Below, piece by piece: positions 1-6,848 of a stretch of 39,427 bases of DNA. This DNA comes from a virus: positions 1-39,427 of the IMG/VR virus record IMGVR_UViG_3300043444_000071; one strand, written 5' to 3'. A program made the position numbers and the translations under genes. Each line of letters begins with the position of its first letter. Within the stretch, counting starts at the first letter, position 1. The notes beneath the pieces are model-generated. The model ran no database searches. It was not told the DNA's origin and saw nothing but the letters and a program-made list of their open reading frames with translations.

Positions 1-101
1 GGCTGACGGATGAGGAAATCCTATCTATTGTTTATGACACAAAGGTGGCCCGAGCCATCGAAGCCAAGCTACGCGAGAAGAACACAGGAGGAACAAAATG
101 A
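1..101 (+). CDS. 3' end of the 154-residue mosaic accessory protein (partial, repeated at 38937-39401)
   Basis: This is the last 33 codons or so of the gene complete at 38937-39401, present here because of the terminal overlap. It reads LTDEEILSIVYD through to KLREKNTGGTK and stops at TGA 99-101, overlapping the next start codon (ATGA at 98-101). It should not be counted as a second gene. Confidence 0.9.
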   Translation, partial: LTDEEILSIVYDTKVARAIEAKLREKNTGGTK

Positions 102-127
102 ACGATCAAGAGGCACTGATTAAAGAA
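1..127. repeat. Terminal direct repeat of the contig (first copy)
   Basis: Bases 1-127 are identical to 39301-39427, the last 127 bases of the window. A perfect overlap of exactly 127 bases, lying inside coding sequence and ending arbitrarily within a gene, is what a k=127 graph assembler leaves when a circular or circularly permuted genome is written as a line. It is unlikely to be a biological terminal repeat, because it does not coincide with a gene boundary or promoter. Confidence 0.9.
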
Positions 128-508
128 GCAAAAGACCCAAACATTGTTGGGCTTAATCCAAAACAGGCTGTGGCGCATTTGCTTTGTTTGCTGCAAGACT
201 GTGCAGACGCAATGGCTAAAGCACAGCCAGCCCCTGTGCAGGAGTCTTCAACAAGCTATCCCATGGCACTGACCTGCACAAGATGTGGCGCAGTTGATAA
301 AGGAACGCTGACCGTGCCAAACGTACAGCGGCAATGGGTTGGGCTGACGGATGAGGAATTTCTTGAATCATTGTTGAGAGAAGGAAGTCAGGAGATTGTT
401 GGTGTGACAACTTACGTCACTTCAAAAAGAACAATGGGTCTGTTGCATAGCGCAAAGCTAATCCGAGATTTTGTAAATGCCAAGCTCAAGGAGAAAAATC
501 ATGGATAA
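98..508 (+). CDS. Mosaic accessory protein with GLTDEE module
   Basis: A 136-residue soluble protein of unknown function. The start is supported by a strong ribosome binding site (AGGAGGAAC) and an ATGA overlap with the upstream gene. It has one CxxC pair (CTRCG, near residue 60) and then the module VGLTDEEF (near residue 82), a word shared with the neighbour at 38937-39401. A 19-bp stretch of DNA around that module (340-358) is identical in the two genes, a sign of shuffling or gene conversion between paralogues. The C-terminus (NAKLKEKNHG) also resembles that of the neighbour (EAKLREKNTG). I infer a member of the modular small-protein pool common in proteobacterial phages; no activity can be assigned. 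Confidence 0.8.
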   Translation: MNDQEALIKEAKDPNIVGLNPKQAVAHLLCLLQDCADAMAKAQPAPVQESSTSYPMALTCTRCGAVDKGTLTVPNVQRQWVGLTDEEFLESLLREGSQEIVGVTTYVTSKRTMGLLHSAKLIRDFVNAKLKEKNHG

Positions 509-875
509 GCAAGACATCCTCCGCATGGCGCGGGAGGCTGCTGCACAACACGGCCACACCATTAAACCGACAGACGAGATTGTTGAGACTTTGACAAGCT
601 TCGCCTCCCTTGCCACCGCAGCAGCAGTTGAGCAAGAGCGTAAAGAGTTCGCCGTTCATGCTATTGACATTGCACGTAAAGCCATTGAAGAACGTGACAA
701 GTTTTGGCAAAACCACATGGAACCTCAGATTGAGATTGAAGTGAATGAGGCAATACTTGAAGAACGAGAGGCGTGCGCTAAGGTGTGTGAGGAATACGAA
801 ACCGAGAATGACATAACGGCAACATGGTTAAACATTGTTGCTGAAGCCATCCGAGCAAGAGGAGAAATGAAATGA
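501..875 (+). CDS. EREACAKVCE/AIRARG-family small phage protein
   Basis: A protein of 124 residues from the ATG at 501, chosen because AAGGAG lies just upstream and the codon overlaps the previous stop (ATGGATAA). An in-frame start at 477 would extend further into the previous gene and has no clear ribosome binding site. The N-terminus MDKQDILRMAREAA and the C-terminal EEREACAKVCEEYE followed by AEAIRARGE are the two signatures of a family very common in phages and prophages of Burkholderiales and relatives. Most of the chain is predicted helical and charged. Function is unknown; family recognition is from memory of the motifs. Confidence 0.85.
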   Translation: MDKQDILRMAREAAAQHGHTIKPTDEIVETLTSFASLATAAAVEQERKEFAVHAIDIARKAIEERDKFWQNHMEPQIEIEVNEAILEEREACAKVCEEYETENDITATWLNIVAEAIRARGEMK

Positions 876-1048
876 GGTATGAAGACTTAGAGTTTCGCAG
901 CCTACCCGGACGCCGTCCTGAGATTGTGGCTTGGCAGCCCTCTCCCGACAGCGACAGAGGAGAAGAGTTTTGTTACACTCTGTTGTGGTGGAAGACTGAC
1001 AGTGAAGGTTATTACATTGAGTTTGTAGGCCCTCGTCCTCTTAACTAA
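872..1048 (+). CDS. Small hypothetical protein, probably truncated by an in-frame stop
   Basis: 58 codons from the ATG at 872, which overlaps the previous stop (ATGAAATGA context). The peptide begins MRYEDLEFRSLPGRRPEIVAW and has aromatic-rich strands (FCYTLLWWK, GYYIEFVG), suggesting a small beta fold. Translation ends at TAA 1046-1048. The same reading frame stays open after the stop for another 27 codons and ends at 1132 in an ATGA overlap with the next gene's start. Every neighbour in this block is joined that way, so the intact gene was probably 872-1132 (86 residues with the stop position read as sense). Confidence 0.6.
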   Translation: MRYEDLEFRSLPGRRPEIVAWQPSPDSDRGEEFCYTLLWWKTDSEGYYIEFVGPRPLN

Positions 1049-1132
1049 GACAATCAAGACAGGTTGCTGAAGGTGATGAAGTATGGGCAAGCAGTTCTTG
1101 ATGCTGAATTTGACTTGATGGATGGCATATGA
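1049..1132 (+). pseudogene. Trailing in-frame remnant of the 872 gene beyond the TAA
   Basis: 27 sense codons follow the TAA in frame: DNQDRLLKVMKYGQ and then AVLDAEFDLMDGI, ending at TGA 1130-1132. Composition is normal for a phage protein and the end overlaps the downstream start by ATGA. A short reinitiation product from the ATG at 1076 (18 residues) is possible but lacks a good ribosome binding site. A sequencing error or a recent C-to-T nonsense change (CAA to TAA) would explain it. Confidence 0.5.
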
Positions 1133-1323
1133 CACTAGAGCAAGCAGTGAAACACTTCTTTGACATCCTCAACCGAACAGAGGAGAGTGACAGTGGACGC
1201 ATCTTCCATCCTGTCACAATCAATTGCTGCCGTGTGATGTGGATGAAAGAATTGGAAGATACATTAACTAAGATGGCTGAGCTATCTGGATCGGAGCTGA
1301 AGAGAAATGAACGAACACATTAA
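1129..1323 (+). CDS. Small hypothetical protein
   Basis: 64 residues, MTLEQAVKHFFDILNRTEES at the N-terminus, largely helical and without recognisable domain. Start at ATG 1129 overlaps the stop of the frame before it, and its last 17 bases overlap the next gene. Similar short helical proteins beginning MTLEQAV are common in phage accessory blocks, but I cannot name a family or function. Confidence 0.7.
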   Translation: MTLEQAVKHFFDILNRTEESDSGRIFHPVTINCCRVMWMKELEDTLTKMAELSGSELKRNERTH

Positions 1324-1516
1324 AGAACTTGTCCGTCAATGTGGTGGATATTACATTGACGATGATGGTGAAGTGGGTAACGTAGCTTTGTTGGTTGGCA
1401 CAGATGTAGAAGAGTTTGCCAAGTTACTCATCAAAGAATGTATTGATGTTGTCTCTAAGAAATGTGCAAGTAACACAGCATACGTAGCATTGGTTGAACA
1501 TTTCGGAGTTGAATAA
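1307..1516 (+). CDS. Small hypothetical protein (MNEHIKELV type)
   Basis: 69 residues. The start MNEHIKELVRQCGGYYIDDDGEV resembles the start of the 38937 gene (MNERIKQLVEAW), so the two look like paralogues or share an N-terminal module. A helical segment DVEEFAKLLIKECIDVVSKK follows. The start codon has AAGAGAAA upstream inside the previous gene. The stop overlaps the next start as TAATG. Confidence 0.75.
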   Translation: MNEHIKELVRQCGGYYIDDDGEVGNVALLVGTDVEEFAKLLIKECIDVVSKKCASNTAYVALVEHFGVE

Positions 1517-1680
1517 TGACTGTGGAGCATCTGACGGTGGAACACCTGATCGTAGGAGCAACAGGTTTAGGCTATCTTGTCGTAGGTGTGCTACAATGGC
1601 TAAAAGGCGAGACAGCTAATGGAATGATCTGGACAGGCTATGCGTTTGCACAGGTGGGGCTGTGGTTGAATTTAAAATAA
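1516..1680 (+). CDS. Small membrane protein, two predicted helices
   Basis: 54 residues starting at ATG 1516 (TAATG overlap with the previous stop). Residues about 11-28 (LIVGATGLGYLVVGVLQWL) form a clear transmembrane helix. A second, weaker apolar segment lies near residues 37-52 (MIWTGYAFAQVGLWL), separated by a short polar KGETANG turn, giving a helical-hairpin topology in the inner membrane. It has no lysis-gene neighbours and is in the replication transcript, so a role in host takeover or superinfection exclusion is possible but unproven. Confidence 0.65.
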   Translation: MTVEHLTVEHLIVGATGLGYLVVGVLQWLKGETANGMIWTGYAFAQVGLWLNLK

Positions 1681-1745
1681 CCATCCCTCCAGTAAACCTA
1701 ATCAACTTTAACAGACTGAGGTATTGGATGTTAGGATATAAAGAC

Positions 1746-1949
1746 ATGACATTCTGCGCTGACGAGTGTGGCAACAAAGAATGTTTCCGGCAAATCACTG
1801 AAGAAGTCAAAGCTGCCGGAAAACGCTGGTGGGGCAGTGAAGACTTCCCGATGTATCAAGCCAACTTTAAGCACACTTGTGGTCAATGGACAGCAGTCAC
1901 CACTGCGAAAGCATTGAAGGAAGAAGGACAAGATGGTTTGGACGCTTGA
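1746..1949 (+). CDS. Small cysteine-containing phage protein (MTFCADECGN type)
   Basis: 67 residues from ATG 1746. The frame is open from a GTG at 1662 and there is another ATG at 1728, but proteins of this family begin MTFCxDxxC, so 1746 is preferred. Cysteines at residues 4, 8 and 13 (CADECGNKEC) plus one further on (KHTCGQW) could bind a metal ion. The segment GSEDFPMYQANFKHTC is the usual second conserved patch. Function unknown. Confidence 0.7.
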   Translation: MTFCADECGNKECFRQITEEVKAAGKRWWGSEDFPMYQANFKHTCGQWTAVTTAKALKEEGQDGLDA

Positions 1950-2136
1950 CAACATAGCAGGAAGGCTGCTAGAATTAGAGGAAAGCTACTTTGATCTTCA
2001 AGACAAGTATCAGCTTCTGATTCATCAATATGAGCAACTGAAAGAAGAGCATGAAAAGCATTGTGCTGGACATCGAAACAAACCTTGCCCACGACAAGAT
2101 ATGGGTAGTGGTGACGAAGGACTTATCGACTGGTGA
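1933..2136 (+). CDS. Possible small coiled-coil protein overlapping DNA polymerase start
   Basis: 67 residues; the ATG has a purine-rich AGGAAGAAGGACAAG leader. Residues about 8-45 (LEESYFDLQDKYQLLIHQYE and the QLKEEHEK that follows) look like a coiled coil. The last 86 bases overlap the start of the DNA polymerase gene in another frame, and that part (HRNKPCPRQDMGSGDEGLIDW) looks less protein-like. It fills what would otherwise be a gap of about 100 bases, which favours a real gene. Confidence 0.5.
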   Translation: MVWTLDNIAGRLLELEESYFDLQDKYQLLIHQYEQLKEEHEKHCAGHRNKPCPRQDMGSGDEGLIDW

Positions 2137-3769
2137 AGTAAACTTATGGAAACAAGCAAAGCCCCTTCAGGAGTATTTAAAGGACGTTACGTTGATCGTA
2201 GCCCACAACGGCATCAGCTTCGATTTTCCAGTGTTGAACAGGCTCTGGGGTACGAAGATAACATTGAAGAAAGTCTACGATACATTGATAGTAAGCAGGC
2301 TTCTCGATCCAAGCCGCATCGAAGGACACTCTCTGGAGAGTTGGGGGAAGACTCTTGGGATGGAGAAGATTGACTACAAAGCTGTATGGCAATGGTTGAA
2401 CGACAAACGAGAGGAATACGATGGTCAATGCTTTGACGAACCTCATCATGGTCTTATGGATCATTATTGCGTTAGGGATGTTGAAGTTACTGCTAAACTG
2501 TATCATAAACTATGCAATGACACTTTTGAGAAACAGTTTTCGCAAGATTCTATCGACCTTGAGCACAAAGTTGCAGCTATCATAGCGGAGCAAATCAAAA
2601 ATGGATTCAAACTCGATGTGCCCTATGCAATTAGTCTACTTACTGACATCAAAACAAAGATGGCAGGAATATATGACCAAATGCAAGAGAGATGGCCTCC
2701 ATACGAAGTGCCAAGAGTGTCCGCTAAGACAGGAAAGCAACTCAAGCCCGAAACAGTTACATTCAATCCCGGCTCTAGAAAGCAAATTGGAGAGAAACTG
2801 ATCGAGCTAGGGTGGAAGCCTAAGAAGTTTACTGATACAGGGCAACCTATGGTGGACGAAGGTGTGCTAGCTGAGATCACTAAGATTCCTGAAGCTGCAC
2901 TAATCGCTGAGTATCTGATGCTCCAGAAACGAGTAGCACAGATCACAAGTTGGTTAGAGGCTGTGAAGGATGACGGCAGGGTTCACGGTAAGGTTATAAC
3001 GAACGGTGCGGTAACCGGCAGAATGACCCATAGTAGCCCTAACATGGCACAGATTCCTAATGCAGGTTCTGTCTATGGGCACGAATGTCGTGAATGCTGG
3101 GCTGTAGAAGAAGGTAATGTCTTAGTAGGCTGTGATGCTTCAGGCTTGGAGCTTCGTATGCTTGCACACTATATGAAGGATGATGAGTATGTCAGAACTG
3201 TCACTGAAGGAAGCTCAAAGGAAGGAACAGATGTTCACACAGTTAATCAAAGAGCAGCAGGACTTGCTACAAGAGACAATGCGAAAACTTTCATTTATGC
3301 GTTTCTATATGGAGCAGGAGATGGAAAGATTGGAAGCATTGTTGGAGGCTCAGCTAAAGACGGAGCAAAGCTAAAGGCTAAGTTCCTTGAACAAACTCCA
3401 GCACTCGCAAAGCTCATCAAGCGAGTTGCAAAACAAGCTACTCAAGGATGGGTTCCCGGCTTGGATGGTAGACGCATATGGGTACGATCAGAACACGCAG
3501 CTCTCAACAGCCTCCTCCAAGGAGCAGGAGCAATCGTGATGAAGAAGGCTCTGTGTATCTTCTATGACAAGATTAAGAGTAACAAATGGAATGTCAAACT
3601 AGTAGCGAATGTCCACGATGAATTTCAGTTTGAATGTCATCAAAGTATCGCTGAAGAAGTTGGAAAAGCTGCTAGAATGTCAATCATTGAAGCTGGACAG
3701 TTCTACCAACTTCGATGTCCACTAGACGGAGAATATAAAATTGGAAGAAACTGGAAAGAAACCCACTAA
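2051..3769 (+). CDS. DNA polymerase, family A with 3'-5' exonuclease (T7 gp5-like)
   Basis: Replicative phage DNA polymerase of 572 residues. The exonuclease domain has motif I DIETN (near residue 8), motif II AHNGISFDFPVL (near residue 52) and motif III HYCVRDVEVT (near residue 138, Y-x3-D). The polymerase domain has motif A VGCDASGLELRMLAH (about 358-372, nearly the T7 text), motif B RDNAKTFIYAFLYGAG (about 407-422) and motif C NVHDEFQFE (about 520-527). It is shorter than T7 gp5 (704 residues); no separate thioredoxin-binding insert is obvious. Start ATG 2051 follows GAAAGAAGAG. Together with the primase-helicase and SSB of this genome it would form the T7-type replisome. Confidence 0.97.
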   Translation: MKSIVLDIETNLAHDKIWVVVTKDLSTGEVNLWKQAKPLQEYLKDVTLIVAHNGISFDFPVLNRLWGTKITLKKVYDTLIVSRLLDPSRIEGHSLESWGKTLGMEKIDYKAVWQWLNDKREEYDGQCFDEPHHGLMDHYCVRDVEVTAKLYHKLCNDTFEKQFSQDSIDLEHKVAAIIAEQIKNGFKLDVPYAISLLTDIKTKMAGIYDQMQERWPPYEVPRVSAKTGKQLKPETVTFNPGSRKQIGEKLIELGWKPKKFTDTGQPMVDEGVLAEITKIPEAALIAEYLMLQKRVAQITSWLEAVKDDGRVHGKVITNGAVTGRMTHSSPNMAQIPNAGSVYGHECRECWAVEEGNVLVGCDASGLELRMLAHYMKDDEYVRTVTEGSSKEGTDVHTVNQRAAGLATRDNAKTFIYAFLYGAGDGKIGSIVGGSAKDGAKLKAKFLEQTPALAKLIKRVAKQATQGWVPGLDGRRIWVRSEHAALNSLLQGAGAIVMKKALCIFYDKIKSNKWNVKLVANVHDEFQFECHQSIAEEVGKAARMSIIEAGQFYQLRCPLDGEYKIGRNWKETH

Positions 3770-3938
3770 AGTGTTGACAAAACGGAAAAGAGTTGTTAAA
3801 CTATTAGTAGGCGATGAAGACTTCAGTGTAGAGGCTCCTCAGGATATGGACATCCAAGAGCTTTACGAACTCTTCTACTCTGCTATGATGTACTTGGAGG
3901 AATCAATGGGTGAGCCTCCTAACGATTGGTTAAACTAA
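3741..3938 (+). CDS. Small acidic hypothetical protein
   Basis: Up to 65 residues from a TTG at 3741, which has GGAG about nine bases upstream; a GTG at 3771 just after the polymerase stop would give 55 residues. A basic N-terminus (KPTKVLTKRKRVVK) precedes an acidic helical half (FSVEAPQDMDIQELYELFYSAMMYLEESM). This layout is seen in small regulators, but no family is recognised. The overlap with the polymerase end is 29 bases if the TTG is used. Confidence 0.6.
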   Translation: MEETGKKPTKVLTKRKRVVKLLVGDEDFSVEAPQDMDIQELYELFYSAMMYLEESMGEPPNDWLN

Positions 3939-3956
3939 CTGAAAGGAACTACCAAC

Positions 3957-4124
3957 ATGGAATTTAAACTTGAAGACAACGAAGCAGCATTCATCATTCG
4001 TGTGATTGGTCAGCTGCCTACTGAATCTGGTGCTTTCCCTCTGCATCAGAAGCTTGTAGCACAGTACCAGTCGCAAGACGTACAGTCTCAGGAAAAGCAG
4101 GAAGAAACAGCTAAGGCTGAGTAA
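3957..4124 (+). CDS. Small hypothetical protein, 55 residues
   Basis: ATG 3957 preceded by GAAAGGAACTACCAAC. The protein begins MEFKLEDNEAAFIIRVIGQL and continues PTESGAFPLHQKLVAQYQ, then has a Gln/Glu-rich tail. The N-terminal part (a strand, then 'I..LGQLPT.SG..PL...L..Q') matches a motif I know from short phage proteins with a helical core; function unknown. It is followed after ten bases by a tRNA gene. Confidence 0.75.
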   Translation: MEFKLEDNEAAFIIRVIGQLPTESGAFPLHQKLVAQYQSQDVQSQEKQEETAKAE

Positions 4125-4133
4125 TCTGCAAAA

Positions 4134-4218
4134 GCGAGTGTGTTGGAAGTGGTAGTCAAGACGGTCTTAAAAACCGTTGCCGTAAGGCGTGAGGGTTCGA
4201 GTCCCTCCACTCGCACCA
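4134..4218 (+). tRNA. tRNA-Leu(UAA)
   Basis: 85 nt including an encoded CCA (4216-4218). The acceptor stem GCGAGTG/CACTCGC is perfect, the D stem is TTG/CAA, the anticodon stem ACGGT/ACCGT encloses the loop CTTAAAA giving anticodon TAA, and the T arm is GAGGG-TTCGAGT-CCCTC. A long variable arm (about TGCCGTAAGGCGT) marks a class II tRNA, agreeing with leucine. It sits between two protein genes in the rightward transcript, so it must be cut from an mRNA by host RNases. It would supplement decoding of UUA and UUG. Confidence 0.95.
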
Positions 4219-4266
4219 AAACAATGACAGCACGGAAAGACGGCATAACTTAAAAGGAAATTAAAA

Positions 4267-4689
4267 ATGAGCAACAAAGTAGCGACAATCACTGGTCAAC
4301 TCTTCTACGCATCTGACATGGTGCAATTCAACGACTTCACTGCTGAGAGCCAGAAGTATGTTGCAAAGATTGGTCAACTCAGTGACGCTGATGTAGCTAA
4401 GCTGGAAGAACTGGGCATCAAAGTGGGTCACAATGACAATCTTGGCAGCCACATTAACTGCAAGTCTAAGTATGTTCACAAGCCTGTCGATGATAACGAC
4501 AAGGAAGTTGATCCTAAGACCATCGGTAATGGTTCTAAGTGCACTGCTATCATTAGCGGCTATGAGTGGAAGTTCGGTAAGAAGACTGGCGTAGCTCCTA
4601 GTGCTAAGAAGATCATCGTGACTGATCTGGTCACCTATGATCCTAATGCAGTCCAAGCTGAGCAGGAAGAAGCTGAGGATGTCCTCTAA
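4267..4689 (+). CDS. Single-stranded DNA-binding protein (T7 gp2.5-like)
   Basis: 140 residues. The strand-rich body and position directly before the exonuclease and endonuclease I fit the phage T7 gp2.5 type of OB-fold ssDNA-binding protein. The C-terminus AEQEEAEDVL is strongly acidic, as in gp2.5, where the tail contacts polymerase and helicase. Conserved-looking segments include KYVHKPVDDND and GSKCTAIISGYEWKFGKKTG. The start follows AAGGAAATTAAAA. The family call rests on size, tail and gene order rather than a diagnostic motif. The stop lies 11 bases inside the next gene. Confidence 0.75.
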   Translation: MSNKVATITGQLFYASDMVQFNDFTAESQKYVAKIGQLSDADVAKLEELGIKVGHNDNLGSHINCKSKYVHKPVDDNDKEVDPKTIGNGSKCTAIISGYEWKFGKKTGVAPSAKKIIVTDLVTYDPNAVQAEQEEAEDVL

Positions 4690-5404
4690 GCTTGCGATAG
4701 TTGATGCTGATGTCTTGGTGTACCGTACAGGATTCACAACAGAAGATGAACCTGAGGGTATCGCCAAGGCACGTATGTCAGAGTGGCTAGAGAAGGTTAT
4801 GTACATCGATTTAGGTGTAGAAGACTTTGAGTGCCACCTGACAGGCAAGACTAACTTTAGGGATGAAGTGGCAGTAACAGTACCCTACAAAGGTAATCGT
4901 GTTGACCTTAAGAAGCCTAAACATTATCAGGCTCTACGAGAACACTTGATTACTAAGTACGGTGCTACGGTGTCGGAAGGCATCGAAGCTGATGATAGAG
5001 TAGCTATCCGATCTACAGAGTTGCTAGATAACTGTTGGATAGTTCATGTCGATAAAGACCTAGATCAGCTTCAAGGGCATCACTTCAATCCTGTAAAGGT
5101 AGAGAAATACTATATCTCAGAGTTTGACGGGTACTTTAACTTCTACAAACAAGTGTTGACAGGCGATAGAATTGACAACATTGTAGGTTTGAAAGGTATT
5201 GGGCCTGTGAAGGCTGAGAAGGCATTGGCAGACTGTAAGACGGACAAGGAAATGTTCAAGGTCTGCTACGATATGTACATTGAAAAGGGTGAAACATGGG
5301 AAAGACTACTGGAAAACGCAAAGCTCCTGTTCCTGTTGAGGTACGATCAACAGATTTGGTGTCCACCTTTGAGCTTGCAGGATGTAAGTGGGAAGTCCAC
5401 CTGA
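4679..5404 (+). CDS. 5'-3' exonuclease / flap endonuclease (T7 gp6-like)
   Basis: 242 residues. N-terminal LAIVDADVLVYRTGF carries the first metal-binding aspartates; the middle IEADDRVAI and VHVDKDLDQL supply further acidic metal ligands; TGDRIDNIVGLKGIGPVKAEKAL is the last acidic pair plus the helix-three-turn-helix DNA-binding motif of the FEN family. In T7 this enzyme removes RNA primers and degrades host DNA. I chose ATG 4679, since an upstream in-frame start at 4637 would lie deep inside the SSB gene. Its 3' end overlaps the metallopeptidase gene by 109 bases, and the end (LLENAKLLFLLR...IWCPP) is conserved-looking, so both frames appear to be used. Confidence 0.93.
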   Translation: MSSKLAIVDADVLVYRTGFTTEDEPEGIAKARMSEWLEKVMYIDLGVEDFECHLTGKTNFRDEVAVTVPYKGNRVDLKKPKHYQALREHLITKYGATVSEGIEADDRVAIRSTELLDNCWIVHVDKDLDQLQGHHFNPVKVEKYYISEFDGYFNFYKQVLTGDRIDNIVGLKGIGPVKAEKALADCKTDKEMFKVCYDMYIEKGETWERLLENAKLLFLLRYDQQIWCPPLSLQDVSGKST

Positions 5405-5643
5405 CGGACGAGATGCCCACAATGATGGGCTACTGCGATATGGAACGTAATCAGATCAAGATTCGTGCTGGTATGATGGAGCAAGCTTCTTCGGCTACCT
5501 TCTATCATGAGCTGGTTCACGCTATCTTGTTCACAATGGGTAAGACACAGCACGACGAAGAGTTCGTTGATGGCTTTGCTAACCTTTTGTACCAGTTCCA
5601 GCGTACCATTGTGGATGTTGCTGATGGCGACGAAGAGAAGTAA
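5296..5643 (+). CDS. Small zinc metallopeptidase-like protein (HELVH)
   Basis: 115 residues with the zinc-binding active-site motif FYHELVHAIL (HExxH, near residues 71-75) and a downstream acidic residue run (DEEFVDGFANLLYQF) that could give the third ligand. The layout, a strand pair (WEVHLTDEMPTMMGYCDMER then NQIKIR) before the HExxH helix, is that of phage proteins annotated as metallopeptidases. The target is unknown; removal of a host regulator is possible. It overlaps the exonuclease gene by 109 bases and the endonuclease I gene by 20 bases. The N-terminal strands seem needed for the fold, so a shorter start is unlikely. Confidence 0.8.
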   Translation: MGKTTGKRKAPVPVEVRSTDLVSTFELAGCKWEVHLTDEMPTMMGYCDMERNQIKIRAGMMEQASSATFYHELVHAILFTMGKTQHDEEFVDGFANLLYQFQRTIVDVADGDEEK

Positions 5644-6055
5644 GCATGTGGCAAGGCCACGGCCTCTAACGCAGAAGCAAGTCGGTAAGAAGTATGGCTT
5701 TAGAAGCGGCTTAGAAGAGAAGGTGGCAGAGCAGCTCAACAAACTAGGTGTTGAATACACTTATGAGCAGCTACGCCTTCGCTACGTTAAACCAGCTTCT
5801 ACGCATACGTATACACCTGACTTTCAGTTGCCTAATGGTATCATCATTGAGACTAAAGGTAGATTCCTGTTGGCTGATCGACAAAAGCACATCTTGCTGA
5901 AACGACAACACCCAGAGTTAGATATTCGGTTTGTCTTCAGTAACTCACGCACTAAGATCAGTAAAACATCCTCTACCACCTACGCTAAATGGTGCGAGAA
6001 GGAAGGCTTTAAGTATGCTGATAAAGAGATTCCTAAAGAATGGATTGCAGAATGA
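5624..6055 (+). CDS. Endonuclease I, Holliday junction resolvase (T7 gp3-like)
   Basis: 143 residues from ATG 5624. The T7 endonuclease I pattern is clear: basic N-terminus, YGFRSGLEEKVAEQL (catalytic Glu), YEQLRLRY, YTPDFQLPNGIIIETKG (catalytic Asp, then the E-x-K pair), DRQKHILLKRQHPELDIRFVF and the C-terminal WCEKEGFKYADKEIPKEW. It resolves branched DNA and in T7 helps degrade host DNA before packaging. The stop overlaps the next start (ATGA). The frame is open upstream to 5507 but that part lies inside the peptidase gene. Confidence 0.96.
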   Translation: MATKRSKHVARPRPLTQKQVGKKYGFRSGLEEKVAEQLNKLGVEYTYEQLRLRYVKPASTHTYTPDFQLPNGIIIETKGRFLLADRQKHILLKRQHPELDIRFVFSNSRTKISKTSSTTYAKWCEKEGFKYADKEIPKEWIAE

Positions 6056-6216
6056 ACGTAACAATGATTAAAGAGAACGAAGATGGCTCAGCTAATGTCG
6101 TTTTTGACATGACACCTGAAGAAATTGATGCTCTTGTTCGTTATGGTATCCTTGAGGCTTTGAAGGCTGCTATTCGTGAAGGTGAGAAACTTAAAGTTGA
6201 CGGTGAGGACATTTAA
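6052..6216 (+). CDS. Small hypothetical protein, 54 residues
   Basis: Starts at ATG 6052 (ATGA overlap) and ends at TAA 6214-6216, which overlaps the ThyX start (TAATG). The sequence MNVTMIKENEDGSANVVFDM and then TPEEIDALVRYGILEALKAAI is a strand pair followed by a helix. This 'F.mt.eE...Lv..Gi..al..ai..g' pattern is common in tiny proteins beside phage nucleases. No function known. Confidence 0.8.
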   Translation: MNVTMIKENEDGSANVVFDMTPEEIDALVRYGILEALKAAIREGEKLKVDGEDI

Positions 6217-6848
6217 TGAAAGTTAACTTGGTATGGGCAACTCCTGACATTGAGGAGAAAGTTGCTTATTGTGCTCGGGTGAGTAATCCTGAGAACCAAT
6301 ACAATAACGAAACAGCTGGTAAGCTTCTGAAGTATCTAGTCAAGAATAAGCACTGGAGTCCGATGGAGATGGCTAACGTCTGTATGGAGATTGAATGCAC
6401 TCGTGACATTGCTCGTCAGATTCTTCGTCATCGTAGTTTCAGCTTTCAAGAGTTCTCTCAGCGATATGCTAAGGCTACAGTGTTTGAGAGTCGCGAATGC
6501 CGAATGCAGGACGATAAGAATCGCCAGAATAGCCTAGACACTGAAGACAAATACTTGAAGAACTGGTGGGCATCTGCACAGAATCGAGTATTGGATGAAG
6601 CTGAGTTGATGTATAATGCAGCTCTGAGCAAAGGTATCGCTAAGGAGCAAGCTAGAGCACTGTTGCCTGAGGGCTTAACAATGTCTCGCTTGTACATGAA
6701 TGGTACTCTGCGAAGCTGGTTACATTACATCGAGATTCGCACCGATAAGGCAACACAGAAGGAGCATCGTGATGTCGCTGAAGCTTGTAAGACAGTTTTG
6801 TCTGTTCTTTGTCCTAACATCGTACAAGGAGTATTGAATAATGAGTGA
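6216..6848 (+). CDS. thyX: Flavin-dependent thymidylate synthase ThyX
   Basis: 210 residues. Makes dTMP from dUMP using FAD, NADPH and methylene-tetrahydrofolate. The family signature RHRSFSFQEFSQRY (RHRxxSxxxxSxR, residues about 71-83) is intact, and the C-terminal dUMP-binding LPEGLTMSRLYMNGTLRSWL with HYIEIRTDKATQKEH is typical. Length is at the short end for the family. It supplies thymidylate for phage replication, alongside the MazG and ribonucleotide reductase genes downstream. Start at ATG 6216 is set by the TAATG overlap. Confidence 0.96.
   Translation: MKVNLVWATPDIEEKVAYCARVSNPENQYNNETAGKLLKYLVKNKHWSPMEMANVCMEIECTRDIARQILRHRSFSFQEFSQRYAKATVFESRECRMQDDKNRQNSLDTEDKYLKNWWASAQNRVLDEAELMYNAALSKGIAKEQARALLPEGLTMSRLYMNGTLRSWLHYIEIRTDKATQKEHRDVAEACKTVLSVLCPNIVQGVLNNE

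Noticed and set aside
1-127. Biological terminal repeat of the T7 kind
   Set aside because: Length equals a common assembler word size, and the sequence is coding on both sides of the junction. T7-type repeats normally lie at the edge of the early region next to promoters.
4261-4848. 195-codon minus-strand frame
   Set aside because: Antisense to SSB and exonuclease genes, both with clear family support; strand disagrees with all neighbours.
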